A stretch of 60,914 bases of DNA from an uncultured Bacteroidales bacterium (GTDB taxonomy: Bacteria > Bacteroidota > Bacteroidia > Bacteroidales > Paludibacteraceae). The notes beneath the pieces were generated by a model. The model was not told the origin of the DNA. It was given only the letters and a program-made list of their open reading frames with translations, and did no database searches. The translations under genes were made by a program, and so were the position numbers. Where the stretch lies: NCBI GenBank assembly GCA_937885465.1, contig CAKZZM010000003.1, forward strand, positions 1-60,914. The letters run 5' to 3'. Below, piece after piece: positions 1 through 8,070 of the stretch (position 1 is the first letter of the stretch; the number at the start of each line of letters is the position of its first letter).

Positions 1-367
1 GGTATTTGCCATTAGTGCCTTGAGAACGAGGACTATAACCACGTAACTTCTTGCCGTCTATAATGACTTGTTTTTCAGCCAAAGACCCCAGAAACTTCAT
101 TCCGCTTTCGCACAGGCACTGCATCATCTCATCAGGTTCTACCAAACCAAGCATACGCCGGAAAGTATCATGGGAGGGTGTTGATTTACAGCCTTCAAAC
201 AGACCGAATGATTTTGCTCTATGCTTGGCAAACTCTTCCATATCTGCAAAGTCAACGCCATTGCTTAATAATGTCAGCAGCGTGCAGGTCAGCAGATCTG
301 ATAACTTATACAATATCCGACCTTGTACTCGCGGGTCGGTCACGGGGACGAAAAATGATGATAACAT
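1..367 (-). CDS. ISAs1-family transposase, N-terminal part, cut by window edge
   Basis: The first 122 codons of a transposase that continues past the left edge. The N-terminal region matches the DDE_Tnp_1-associated domain of ISAs1/H-repeat transposases: a DPR motif at residues 11-13, a helix beginning YKLSDLL, the pattern SHDTFRRM at 65-72, and then VIIDGKKLRG at 101-110, whose Asp104 should be the first catalytic Asp of the DDE triad. The ATG at 365-367 is preceded on the same strand by a good Bacteroidota promoter, so expression is plausible. Whether the element is intact cannot be judged, because the rest of the catalytic domain lies outside the window. I could not see terminal inverted repeats in the 220 bases upstream. 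Family assignment is firm; activity is unknown. Confidence 0.85.
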   Translation of the reverse strand, partial: MLSSFFVPVTDPRVQGRILYKLSDLLTCTLLTLLSNGVDFADMEEFAKHRAKSFGLFEGCKSTPSHDTFRRMLGLVEPDEMMQCLCESGMKFLGSLAEKQVIIDGKKLRGYSPRSQGTNGKY

Positions 368-589
368 AGTTGTAACTTTTGTTGTTTTAGACTGCAAAGT
401 TACAAAAAAGTTATCACATGTGCAAGAGTTATATTATTAAAAATCAATCAAATATCATATGAGCAGAAGAGAGCGTTACGAATACTGTATTAATATTAAC
501 AATACACTCGTTCGCAAACAAACCATACGTAATAATAAAAAATTTTGATGCGTTTGCCGTAATTATTTCATAAAAAATAGTGTAGTAAT
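368..589. other. AT-rich intergenic region holding one end of the IS element
   Basis: About 220 bases between the transposase start and the end of the helix-hairpin-helix gene. Apart from the promoter it holds no reading frame I believe in. One terminus of the ISAs1 element should lie here, but I could not recognise an inverted repeat or target duplication because the other end is not in view. Confidence 0.4.
395..425 (-). promoter_or_regulatory. Bacteroidota-type promoter of the transposase
   Basis: On the minus strand a TTG box (423-425) is followed after 20 nt by TAACTTTG (395-402), matching the Bacteroidota sigma-ABfr consensus TTTG-N19/20-TAnnTTTG. It lies 28 nt before the transposase ATG. 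Confidence 0.6.
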
Positions 590-1540
590 CTATTCGGAGA
601 AACTGAGGTATGGGTGAAGTAGAATAGTGTCGCTTGCGGTGAATAGGAATTTGCCATTTTCCTTGATAGTCATCAGTTGTTCGAAATTTTTTATTGTGCC
701 GTGTTTATGACGAAAGAGGTTTATTGCCCTCGCCTGCTCGAAATTAAGATATGGATGTCTCGCCATAACATCAACGGAACGTCTGTTGATGTAAAGGGGC
801 TTAATGACAAGTGAATCAGTGGAAAGATAGAGTAGTATAGAGTCAACGTTTCTCAGGTTAGGAATCTCTCTTATTTGTTCTTTCGAGACATATCCTCCGA
901 GTCGCTCTCTGTAACTGATAATCTGCTGGGCGGTGTATCTGCCGATGCCTCTGAGCATTTGCAGTTCTGCTGTGTCGGTAGTGTTTAGTTGCAGGATAGT
1001 ATCCTTTTTGATTCGCGAGGCATATTGTCTTTGGTTGCTTATGCCTGCTGTATCGTTTGTTGGTTTGATAGTTATATATGGCTCAAGTGTAGAGTAGAGT
1101 GAGTCGGTCATGCCATACACTCGTCGAAAATCCTCCGGCTTACGGAATTTGCCGCCTTTCGCTCGATAATTCTCTATTGAGTGTCCCATCCACGGCTGAA
1201 GTCCGAGATGAACAAACTCGCTGCTATCAGCGGTGTTGGGGTCGAAAGGGTGCAAGGTAATGGTTATAGTGTCAAGAGCTAACCGTAAGCGTTCGCGTTC
1301 TTGTTTTTGCTTTTCCCGTTTAACCTTTTCAGCCGCCCATTTCTCGCGTTGCTCTGCTTTTTTTTCGATGTCGTGTTCTATGCTGTCTCTAAGAAAGGCT
1401 GCTCGTTCGCGCTGAGCCATCTTGCTCTCTCGTGCAGCGTCATTTTTGTTGAGCAGATATAAGCCAGCAATGACAGAGCCAATTAGCAAAATTAAGGCAA
1501 GTATGCCGTATCTGATATCGGTATGTTGTCCTCGTTTCAT
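590..1540 (-). CDS. Membrane-anchored helix-hairpin-helix (ComEA-like) protein
   Basis: A 316-residue protein with one N-terminal membrane segment (residues 11-30), a highly charged predicted coiled coil (36-88, rich in KxE and RxE), and a C-terminal region of helix-hairpin-helix repeats. The clearest is LRGIGRYTAQQIISYRE (196-212), with GIG at the hairpin, preceded by LNTTDTAEL. Weaker copies sit around 99-155 and 255-310. HhH repeats bind DNA non-specifically, and ComEA-type proteins use them to take up DNA. Proteins of this architecture are common in Bacteroidota, but their role is not settled. Its ATG overlaps the stop of the upstream membrane protein by one base (TAATG), so the two are probably translationally coupled. 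Confidence 0.75.
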   Translation of the reverse strand: MKRGQHTDIRYGILALILLIGSVIAGLYLLNKNDAARESKMAQRERAAFLRDSIEHDIEKKAEQREKWAAEKVKREKQKQERERLRLALDTITITLHPFDPNTADSSEFVHLGLQPWMGHSIENYRAKGGKFRKPEDFRRVYGMTDSLYSTLEPYITIKPTNDTAGISNQRQYASRIKKDTILQLNTTDTAELQMLRGIGRYTAQQIISYRERLGGYVSKEQIREIPNLRNVDSILLYLSTDSLVIKPLYINRRSVDVMARHPYLNFEQARAINLFRHKHGTIKNFEQLMTIKENGKFLFTASDTILLHPYLSFSE

Positions 1541-2223
1541 TATCGTTTCTTTTTGATGCGGCTCTTTTTCGAGAAGGAGCGGTTATATGGGCTGCTTCTT
1601 TTGAATAATGTTATCTTAGGTAATCCGTAGGTACTGATATATAAAGCAATAAGATAAAGAGTTGTTGCCCAAAAGACGAGTGTGAGACTAAGATTTGTTT
1701 GAGGCGGGAAGAGGCAAGAGACGAGAGAGAGTAGGTGAGCAGACATTGAAATGAGGAATCGTGTCTGCACCTTTACATTGGCGGTGGCGTAGTGGTTGAT
1801 GTGCGCTACTATGGCTATTAAGCCTAATATGGCAGTTGTCGCCGAAACGATGATTATCCACAGTGGCGTTGCCGAAGTAACAAAATCTCTTGTAAAGGCA
1901 TTTTCCCAAACCTCTCTTATAGTGATGATAGCAGACGAGTCAGCGAAGGTAAATGTGAATATCGCCAGGTACAGTCCTACAACCAGCGGTCCCAGCAGCG
2001 ATGCGCATACGGCTCGAATAGTGACCGCTTTAAGAATATACAGTGCCCACCAGATGACAATGAAAAATACGATGAAATCGGGAAAAAATGCAGAAAGGCA
2101 AGCAGTAAGAAGACTGCAGAGGAAGACGCTTTTCATAGCATCCTCTCTATGCGAGTAAGGAAGCAGCAACAGTATCACTATTGCTGCTACCACTACGCTT
2201 ATTGCTTGTATGAGCCAAAGCAT
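1540..2223 (-). CDS. Unidentified multi-spanning membrane protein
   Basis: 227 residues with about seven hydrophobic segments (roughly 2-22, 31-48, 51-64, 72-94, 119-140, 156-172, 178-198) and a strongly basic C-terminal tail (from residue 203, ending in a KKKR cluster) that should face the cytoplasm by the positive-inside rule. I do not recognise the family. It lies 12 nt after an M3 peptidase gene and is coupled by a one-base TAATG overlap to the HhH gene, so the three form a likely operon. A role as membrane partner of the HhH protein is conceivable, but nothing in the sequence proves it. Confidence 0.7.
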   Translation of the reverse strand: MLWLIQAISVVVAAIVILLLLPYSHREDAMKSVFLCSLLTACLSAFFPDFIVFFIVIWWALYILKAVTIRAVCASLLGPLVVGLYLAIFTFTFADSSAIITIREVWENAFTRDFVTSATPLWIIIVSATTAILGLIAIVAHINHYATANVKVQTRFLISMSAHLLSLVSCLFPPQTNLSLTLVFWATTLYLIALYISTYGLPKITLFKRSSPYNRSFSKKSRIKKKR

Positions 2224-2235
2224 GCCGGCAGAAAA

Positions 2236-4335
2236 TTATTTAAGTCCTTTCTTCTGCAAAAGGTAGTCGGGATTGGCGTCTTTCCCGCGGAAGTTATGAT
2301 AAAGTATAGCAACATCCTCCGTGTTACCCCTCGATAGAATTTCTCTTCTCAGGCGAGTTGCCACTTCCTTACTGAATATATCTCCGGTTTCGATGAAAGC
2401 GTGATAGACATCAGAGTCGAGCACTGCCGACCAAGTATAGGAGTAATAGCCGGCCTCGTAGCCGGTGGTGAAGATGTGATTGAAGAATGTGGAACGATAG
2501 CGAACAATGATTTCCGGAATCATACCCATGTGCTTCATAGACGCTTGCTCAAACGCTTCGACATCTAAATTATCAATGTTGGTGAGCAAGTGGTAATCCA
2601 TGTCAAGAATAGAGGCGGACAGCTGCTCCGTCTCAACGAAACCTTGGTTGAACTTAGCGGCAGCATTTATTTTGCTTATCAGTTCATCGGGGATCAGTTC
2701 CCCCGTCTGATAGTGGAATGCGTAAGTTTTCATAACCTCAGGCTCATAGCACCAGTTTTCCATCAGTTGCGAGGGCATCTCGACGAAGTCGCGTGGAACA
2801 TTAGTGCCGGCGAGAGAGGAGTAGGTACATTGTGATAAGAAGCCGTGTAATGCGTGTCCGAACTCGTGGAAGAGCGTTTCCACATCGTCCATAGAGAGAA
2901 GTGACGGCGCGTTTGATGTAGGTTTGTTGAAATTGCCGACATTGACAATAACGGGGCGGTGATTAGTGCCGTTGTCATCAATATATTGGTCGCGGATATT
3001 ATTCATCCACGCACCGGGGCGTTTTGTGGAACGGGGGAAGTAATCAGTGTAGAAGATGCCTAATAATTCTCCGTTTTCATCGGAAATTTTGAATGTTTCC
3101 ACATCGGGGTGATAAACGGGTAATCCCTCTATCTTTTCAATATGAATACCATAGAGACGTTCTGCTAACATAAACGCGCCTCTGCGCACATTGTCGAGCA
3201 CGAAGTATGGCTTTATTTCTTCTTCATTAAGATTATATTTCTCAACACGTAGTTTCTCTGCATAGTACCACCAGTCCCATGGTTGCAGTGTCTCGCCCGG
3301 AAGATCTTTTTCGAGCATCGCTTGCAGTTCTGCTCTCTCTCTCTTTGCTGCATTGAGGGCTGGTTCCCACACTTGCATCAGCATCTCGTATGCTGTTTTT
3401 CCATCGTGAGCCATAGCATCTTGGAGAATATAATCAGCAGAGCAGTCGAAGCCGAACAGGTGAGCCTTCTCGGTACGCAATTGCATAGTGCGAATAATAA
3501 CGGCCTTGTTGTCGTTTTCACCACCGTGGTTGCAGCGAGTAGTGTAATCCATTAGTAAGGTCTTACGCAGTTCTCTGTTGTCGCAATATTGAAGTACGGG
3601 GGTGAAAGAAGTGCGTTTCGGCGTGAAAAGCCATTCGCCTTCGTGTCCTGCTGAGGCAGCCTCTTCCGCAGCAGCCTGTTTGGCTGATTCAGGCAAGCCG
3701 GACAACTCCTTTTCATCGGAAATAAACCGCTGACAAGCATTGGTCTCCGCAACTACATTTTGACCAAATTTAAGCGAAAGGGCGGCTAACTCTTTGTTTA
3801 TTTCTCTCAAGCGAGCTTTCTGATCTTCATCAAGACCGACACCATTTTGAGCAAAGCGACGGTAGGTCTCTTCCGTCAGACGCATCTGTTCAGGCGTGAG
3901 GTTAAGATGATGGCGATTATCATAAACGCTTTTAATGCGGGCGAACAATTTTTCGTTAAGATTGATATTATCTTCACTTTCGGTTAGTTGTGGCATCACT
4001 GCTTCTGCTATGGCGTTCATCTCGTCATCGCCGTCCGTCTCAAGCAGGTTGAAGAATACTCCGCTCACATTGGCGAGCAGACGTCCGCTGCGGTCGAGGG
4101 CGGCGATAGTGTTCTGAAAGGTCGGTTCTTCGGCATTGTCACAGATCGCTTGTATCTCGGCTTCTTTCTCACTAATGGCTGCATCGAAAGCAGGACGGTA
4201 GTGTTCTAACCGAATATCGCCGAAGGCGGGTACATCGTAAGGGGTAGAGGACTGCTCAAGCAATGGATTAGTCTCGTGCTTGGCACATGCTGTAAGCATC
4301 ATGATAGTCAAAGGGAATAAAAATAGTTTTTTCAT
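2236..4335 (-). CDS. dcp: M3 family oligopeptidase / peptidyl-dipeptidase lipoprotein
   Basis: A 699-residue zinc metallopeptidase. The catalytic motif HEFGH is at 490-494, with Glu519 in the downstream DFVEMPSQ stretch as the expected third zinc ligand; both are hallmarks of the M3 (thimet/Dcp) family. Length matches Dcp (about 680 residues) plus a signal. The N-terminus has a lipoprotein signal ending in LTAC with Cys17 as the lipidation site, so the enzyme should be tethered in the envelope, where it would trim dipeptides or degrade oligopeptides. A TAACTTTG box lies about 65 nt upstream. A cytosolic role as for E. coli Dcp or OpdA is unlikely given the lipobox. Confidence 0.9.
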   Translation of the reverse strand: MKKLFLFPLTIMMLTACAKHETNPLLEQSSTPYDVPAFGDIRLEHYRPAFDAAISEKEAEIQAICDNAEEPTFQNTIAALDRSGRLLANVSGVFFNLLETDGDDEMNAIAEAVMPQLTESEDNINLNEKLFARIKSVYDNRHHLNLTPEQMRLTEETYRRFAQNGVGLDEDQKARLREINKELAALSLKFGQNVVAETNACQRFISDEKELSGLPESAKQAAAEEAASAGHEGEWLFTPKRTSFTPVLQYCDNRELRKTLLMDYTTRCNHGGENDNKAVIIRTMQLRTEKAHLFGFDCSADYILQDAMAHDGKTAYEMLMQVWEPALNAAKRERAELQAMLEKDLPGETLQPWDWWYYAEKLRVEKYNLNEEEIKPYFVLDNVRRGAFMLAERLYGIHIEKIEGLPVYHPDVETFKISDENGELLGIFYTDYFPRSTKRPGAWMNNIRDQYIDDNGTNHRPVIVNVGNFNKPTSNAPSLLSMDDVETLFHEFGHALHGFLSQCTYSSLAGTNVPRDFVEMPSQLMENWCYEPEVMKTYAFHYQTGELIPDELISKINAAAKFNQGFVETEQLSASILDMDYHLLTNIDNLDVEAFEQASMKHMGMIPEIIVRYRSTFFNHIFTTGYEAGYYSYTWSAVLDSDVYHAFIETGDIFSKEVATRLRREILSRGNTEDVAILYHNFRGKDANPDYLLQKKGLK

Positions 4336-4400
4336 ATTTTTTGTTTGTTTTTAGCGGCGAAGTGGTCTCACTTCTAAATGTGAGTCAGTTGTCTTATATA

Positions 4401-4408
4401 CAAAGTTA
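4401..4408 (-). promoter_or_regulatory. -7 box upstream of the M3 peptidase
   Basis: TAACTTTG on the minus strand, matching TAnnTTTG, 65 nt before the peptidase ATG. No convincing TTTG box is present 19-20 nt further upstream, so this is only a partial match. Confidence 0.4.
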
Positions 4409-4437
4409 GTATTTTTTTTACACCTGTTTTCTTATAT

Positions 4438-5124
4438 TCAGGATTTACAAAGCATATCAACCAATTCCGGAACACCTTCAGATGCTTTCTTTTGTATGTG
4501 CTCTACTCGATAGCGGAAATGCCCAAACTCCGGTTTGCCGGGGTCAACAACATATATCTTTGCCGTATCAGGCGCGTATTCCAATAAAGAAGCAGCAGGA
4601 TAAACATTTAAACTTGTACCGACAACAATCAATATATCTGCGGTAGAGGCAATTTGGCACGCTCTTGGAAAATAGGGAACACCCTCACCAAAGAAAACAA
4701 TATAAGGCCTAAGGAGCGACCCGTCGGGGTGACGATCACCATAGTGTTGGTCGCCCATGCAGGGAACAGTATCTGTCTCGTCAATATTTGAACGCAGTTT
4801 GGTTATCTCACCGTGCAAATGGGTGATATTATGCGAACCCGCTCGCTCATGCAGGTCGTCAATATTCTGCGTAATAATCTCTGTATCAGGAAAGTTCTCC
4901 TGCAACTTTTTAATAGCGAAATGCGCAGCATTAGGTTGGGCAGCTAATGTATCACGACGGCGAGCATTGTAAAATTCCACACACAACTCGGGGTTACGAA
5001 GCCACGCCTCGTGAGTGCAAACATCTTCAACGCGATATTTTTCCCATAGCCCGTCAGCGTCACGGAATGTACCAAGTCCGCTTTCAGCAGATACTCCGGC
5101 ACCGGTAAAAACAACGATTTTCAT
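4438..5124 (-). CDS. cobB: Sir2-family NAD-dependent deacylase lacking zinc cysteines
   Basis: A 228-residue sirtuin. The NAD-binding GAGVSAESGLGTFRD is at 8-22, TQNIDDLHERAG at 85-96, and the catalytic His in HLHG is at 104. FYNARR places Tyr52 and Arg55 in the Y-x-x-R arrangement that in class III sirtuins (CobB, SIRT5) favours succinyl and malonyl lysine over acetyl. Canonical sirtuins carry two CxxC pairs for a structural zinc; between 106 and 150 this protein has only Cys122, so no zinc site can form. Zinc-poor sirtuins occur in Bacteroidota. It probably deacylates cytosolic enzymes. It is likely a separate unit from the helicase gene 63 nt upstream. Confidence 0.85.
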   Translation of the reverse strand: MKIVVFTGAGVSAESGLGTFRDADGLWEKYRVEDVCTHEAWLRNPELCVEFYNARRRDTLAAQPNAAHFAIKKLQENFPDTEIITQNIDDLHERAGSHNITHLHGEITKLRSNIDETDTVPCMGDQHYGDRHPDGSLLRPYIVFFGEGVPYFPRACQIASTADILIVVGTSLNVYPAASLLEYAPDTAKIYVVDPGKPEFGHFRYRVEHIQKKASEGVPELVDMLCKS

Positions 5125-5187
5125 ATTATATGATAATTAATGAATGATAAGTTACAAGTGTTATGGCGTAGGATCAAACAAGTGTGC

Positions 5188-6471
5188 TTATCGGCTTGTT
5201 TTCTTGTGTCCATGACCGAAAGAGTGCCTTTTCTTTTTATTTAAACCTTTCGACAGACGATTCTTATGTCGTCCGTTTTTATTCGCTTTGCTCCTTTGCT
5301 GCGGGTTGTATTCAGGTGCATCACCCAGTTCTGCGGGGATGGCCAGTTTCTCAATCTCTTTGTCTAAAAATCTCTCTATTCGCGAAAAGAACTGCTGATC
5401 TTTTTCTCCGACCAAAGTTATTGCTTCTCCTTTATTTTCTGCTCTTGCCGTTCTGCCTATTCGATGCACATAATCTTCGGCATCTCGCGGCACATCATAG
5501 TTGATAACGAGCGGGATATCATCCACATCTATACCTCTCGCTACGATATCCGTTGCTATAAGAAGATCTATCTTCCCATTTCTAAAATCAAGCATCACTT
5601 CTTCTCTCTCCTTCTGCTCAAGGTCAGAGTGCATTGCTCTGACTTCTAAATGGCGGGAAGAAGACATTGGGTGGTGCACGAAGTCTTGCTGCAACTCTCT
5701 TACCGTCTGCTTTCTTCCTGCGAAGAGAATCACTTTATTGAGTTTTCTGTCTTCGAATATTTTTCTCAGTAATGCTTTTTTCTGCGCATCGTAGCAAACA
5801 AACGCCATTTGGTGGATTGTCTCAGGCGGGCGAGAGATGGCAATATTAACCTCAAAAGGGGTTTTCATAAAGGATTTAGCGAGTGTCCTCAACTCACTCG
5901 GCATCGTGGCAGAAAAGAGGATTGTCTGTCGGTCTGAGGGGAGGTGCTTGACAATCGTCATTATGTCATCGAAGAATCCCATATCTAACATCCTATCCGC
6001 CTCGTCGAGGATAAAATACTTAACTCCCGATAAATCTATATCATGCAGATTGATATGTGAGATAAGCCGTCCCGGGGTTGCAATAACGACGTCTGCACCT
6101 CGTTTTAGTCCATTTTCCTGCGCTGACCACGCTTGTGCATCATTACCGCCGTAGATAGCGACCGATGAGAATGGGGCATAATAGCTAAACCCGTCCATCT
6201 GTTGGTCAATCTGTTGCGCCAACTCTCGTGTCGGAGCCATAATAATGGCGTTTACCTTATCTGCTTCATGATTATCTCGCTGCAGATTGGTCAGCAGCGG
6301 CAAGATATATGCGGCTGTTTTACCGGTACCGGTCTGTGCGCAAGATATAACATCTCTACCTTCAAGAATAACTGGTATCGTCTTTTCCTGCACGGGCGTA
6401 CACTTGTCGAAGTGCATATCCCACAATGCATCTAATATATCGTCAGATAAATCTAATTCGTCAAAATACAT
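5188..6471 (-). CDS. DEAD-box RNA helicase, RhlE-like
   Basis: 427 residues with the full helicase motif set: Q-motif region around 22-29, Walker A AQTGTGKT (45-52), PTREL (80-84), DEAD (156-159), SAT (187-189) and HRIGRTAR near 335-342. A basic tail rich in Lys, Arg and His follows the second RecA domain and is typical of RhlE-type helicases, which bind RNA non-specifically and help ribosome assembly or mRNA turnover. The start is preceded after only 6 nt by five 7-bp repeats, which replace any ribosome-binding sequence. It is the fourth gene of the run that starts at the thioredoxin. Confidence 0.92.
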   Translation of the reverse strand: MYFDELDLSDDILDALWDMHFDKCTPVQEKTIPVILEGRDVISCAQTGTGKTAAYILPLLTNLQRDNHEADKVNAIIMAPTRELAQQIDQQMDGFSYYAPFSSVAIYGGNDAQAWSAQENGLKRGADVVIATPGRLISHINLHDIDLSGVKYFILDEADRMLDMGFFDDIMTIVKHLPSDRQTILFSATMPSELRTLAKSFMKTPFEVNIAISRPPETIHQMAFVCYDAQKKALLRKIFEDRKLNKVILFAGRKQTVRELQQDFVHHPMSSSRHLEVRAMHSDLEQKEREEVMLDFRNGKIDLLIATDIVARGIDVDDIPLVINYDVPRDAEDYVHRIGRTARAENKGEAITLVGEKDQQFFSRIERFLDKEIEKLAIPAELGDAPEYNPQQRSKANKNGRHKNRLSKGLNKKKRHSFGHGHKKTSR

Positions 6472-6477
6472 AATACT

Positions 6478-6512
6478 AAAGTAGAAAGTAGAAAGTAGAA
6501 AGTCGAAAGCCT
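6478..6512. repeat. 7-bp repeat array, family A, before the DEAD-box helicase
   Basis: Five head-to-tail heptads on the plus strand: AAAGTAG three times, then AAAGTCG, then the cap AAAGCCT. It fills the space between the epimerase stop and the helicase ATG and ends 6 nt before that ATG. The same unit and cap recur at four other places in this window. Confidence 0.85.
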
Positions 6513-6519
6513 ACATACC

Positions 6520-8070
6520 TTATTTATCCCAACCGTCAAAGATATGAGCATCATAAATGTTATCTTCGTCCTTGTCGTGCAGTGGTGCCCATAATTGAGC
6601 GAAGAAAGGGTTGCGCCTTGCCTCTGCATCGGGATGCCAAGGGTGCTGTTTCTCTTTCGGCTCATCAGAATAGGGGTATGGGAAACAATCGGGACACCAA
6701 TGTCCGCCAAGCAGAATCAAGCGAGGTGAGGCATAGAATCGATGTTCACAAGCGCATTGCCATTTGAGTTTTGAGTCCCAGTCGCCTTTCGTCATCTTTG
6801 CCGACAAGCACTTGCCGCCTCTGAACTCCGCAGCCTTTTGCATATCTTCAAGTGTAAACTCCTGCATCGGTTTCTTCTCATCGTAACCGTGATCAAGAGA
6901 GACAGCCTTATCAGAAGGGCGAGAGAGGTCAATATGCTTCCAATCGGAAATTTTCTTATATGCCTCTACCGAGCCGTAATAGGCTGCAACCCGCTTCTGT
7001 GCCGCCTCTGATCTGTCGTACTCTTTTATCCAAGTTTGTGTTCCGTGCACCTTCTTGTTAGCCATAGACAGCATTGCCAATTTTACAATGTGCGGCACTA
7101 ATTTTGCCGCTTTTGTCGCCTTCGCAAATTTTATGGCAGTAGGCAGCGTTTTGCTGCGCGACATCTTTTCAAAATACTCTTTTACGGGAATATTCTCACG
7201 AAAATGCAGATACTGCTCAAGAACATCGCTATCAAGGTACCACATCCCGTGAAAATTGCGAGTTGTAAACCATTTTGTTTCGAAAATCTTTTCCGGTCTT
7301 GGACAGCCTATAGCCTCTAAGAGCAGACATTCGAACTCATAATTCGTGATACGATACTGCTCTCCTGAACCTATATTGTAATATCTGTTCCAAAATTCGT
7401 CCGGCACATCCGGTCTGCACACCCTTTCCAGTAACCTGCCGGAATCTTCTACGGTAGCCCACTCGAGTACCCCCCTAATGGGCACATGGAACATTATAGG
7501 GTCGTAGTTGTTTAGAATTGCGGGATAAAGGATACCTGACTGTCTGAGCGATACCCATTTACGGATGCCTCCGTCAGTCAACACTCTCTCTGCTAACGCT
7601 TTGGTAATGCCGTAATGGTCGTATGGCGAGACGGATATCGGGTCTCCTGTCCGTCCCCAATGCAGCGGCTCACGCCTGTCGCCCATCTGCGCAACCGAAC
7701 CGATATAGACAACCTTCGGCTGCTTATCACCTTGTGCCAAAACAGCCTTTTTAATATTTTCGGCAGCACCAAGGTTTGTTTTTCTTGTCTGACTCGGACG
7801 ATAGTCTGCCTGCGGCGACACCATCCCACCTACATGCAACACCACGTCTGCCCCGCTCACGCAACGCAGAACATCATCATAATTCAAGAGGTTACCCCAA
7901 ACGACCTCAATATCATTTAACAGCGGCAGTAACTTTTCTTTATTCTTCTTGCTCGGTCTGACCAGCAGGCGAATATGGTACTTCTGTTTGTTCGTGAGCA
8001 GTTCTTTCAGCCCTGCCCACCCCATTGTTCCTGTTGCGCCTGTTAGAAAGACTGTTGTCTTTGTTTGCAT
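6520..8070 (-). CDS. NAD-dependent epimerase/dehydratase with C-terminal zinc-ribbon-like tail
   Basis: 516 residues. The first 300 form an extended short-chain dehydrogenase fold: the nucleotide-binding motif TGATGTMGWAG at 10-20, and the active-site YxxxK as Tyr153 and Lys157 with an upstream GSVAQ in the usual Ser position. The substrate is probably a nucleotide sugar or similar, but it cannot be told from the sequence. After about residue 415 a second module appears with Cys421, Cys439, Cys441, Cys459 and Cys462. The W-x-C-x-C ... HWCPDC pattern resembles the probable zinc-ribbon family PF14311. The start is fixed by the Rossmann motif ten residues in, so the 131-bp overlap with the antiporter gene upstream is real in this sequence. 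Confidence 0.8.
   Translation of the reverse strand: MQTKTTVFLTGATGTMGWAGLKELLTNKQKYHIRLLVRPSKKNKEKLLPLLNDIEVVWGNLLNYDDVLRCVSGADVVLHVGGMVSPQADYRPSQTRKTNLGAAENIKKAVLAQGDKQPKVVYIGSVAQMGDRREPLHWGRTGDPISVSPYDHYGITKALAERVLTDGGIRKWVSLRQSGILYPAILNNYDPIMFHVPIRGVLEWATVEDSGRLLERVCRPDVPDEFWNRYYNIGSGEQYRITNYEFECLLLEAIGCPRPEKIFETKWFTTRNFHGMWYLDSDVLEQYLHFRENIPVKEYFEKMSRSKTLPTAIKFAKATKAAKLVPHIVKLAMLSMANKKVHGTQTWIKEYDRSEAAQKRVAAYYGSVEAYKKISDWKHIDLSRPSDKAVSLDHGYDEKKPMQEFTLEDMQKAAEFRGGKCLSAKMTKGDWDSKLKWQCACEHRFYASPRLILLGGHWCPDCFPYPYSDEPKEKQHPWHPDAEARRNPFFAQLWAPLHDKDEDNIYDAHIFDGWDK

Noticed and set aside
51..440. Plus-strand reading frame of 129 codons over the transposase
   Set aside because: The minus strand gives a clear ISAs1 transposase; the plus frame is a shadow.
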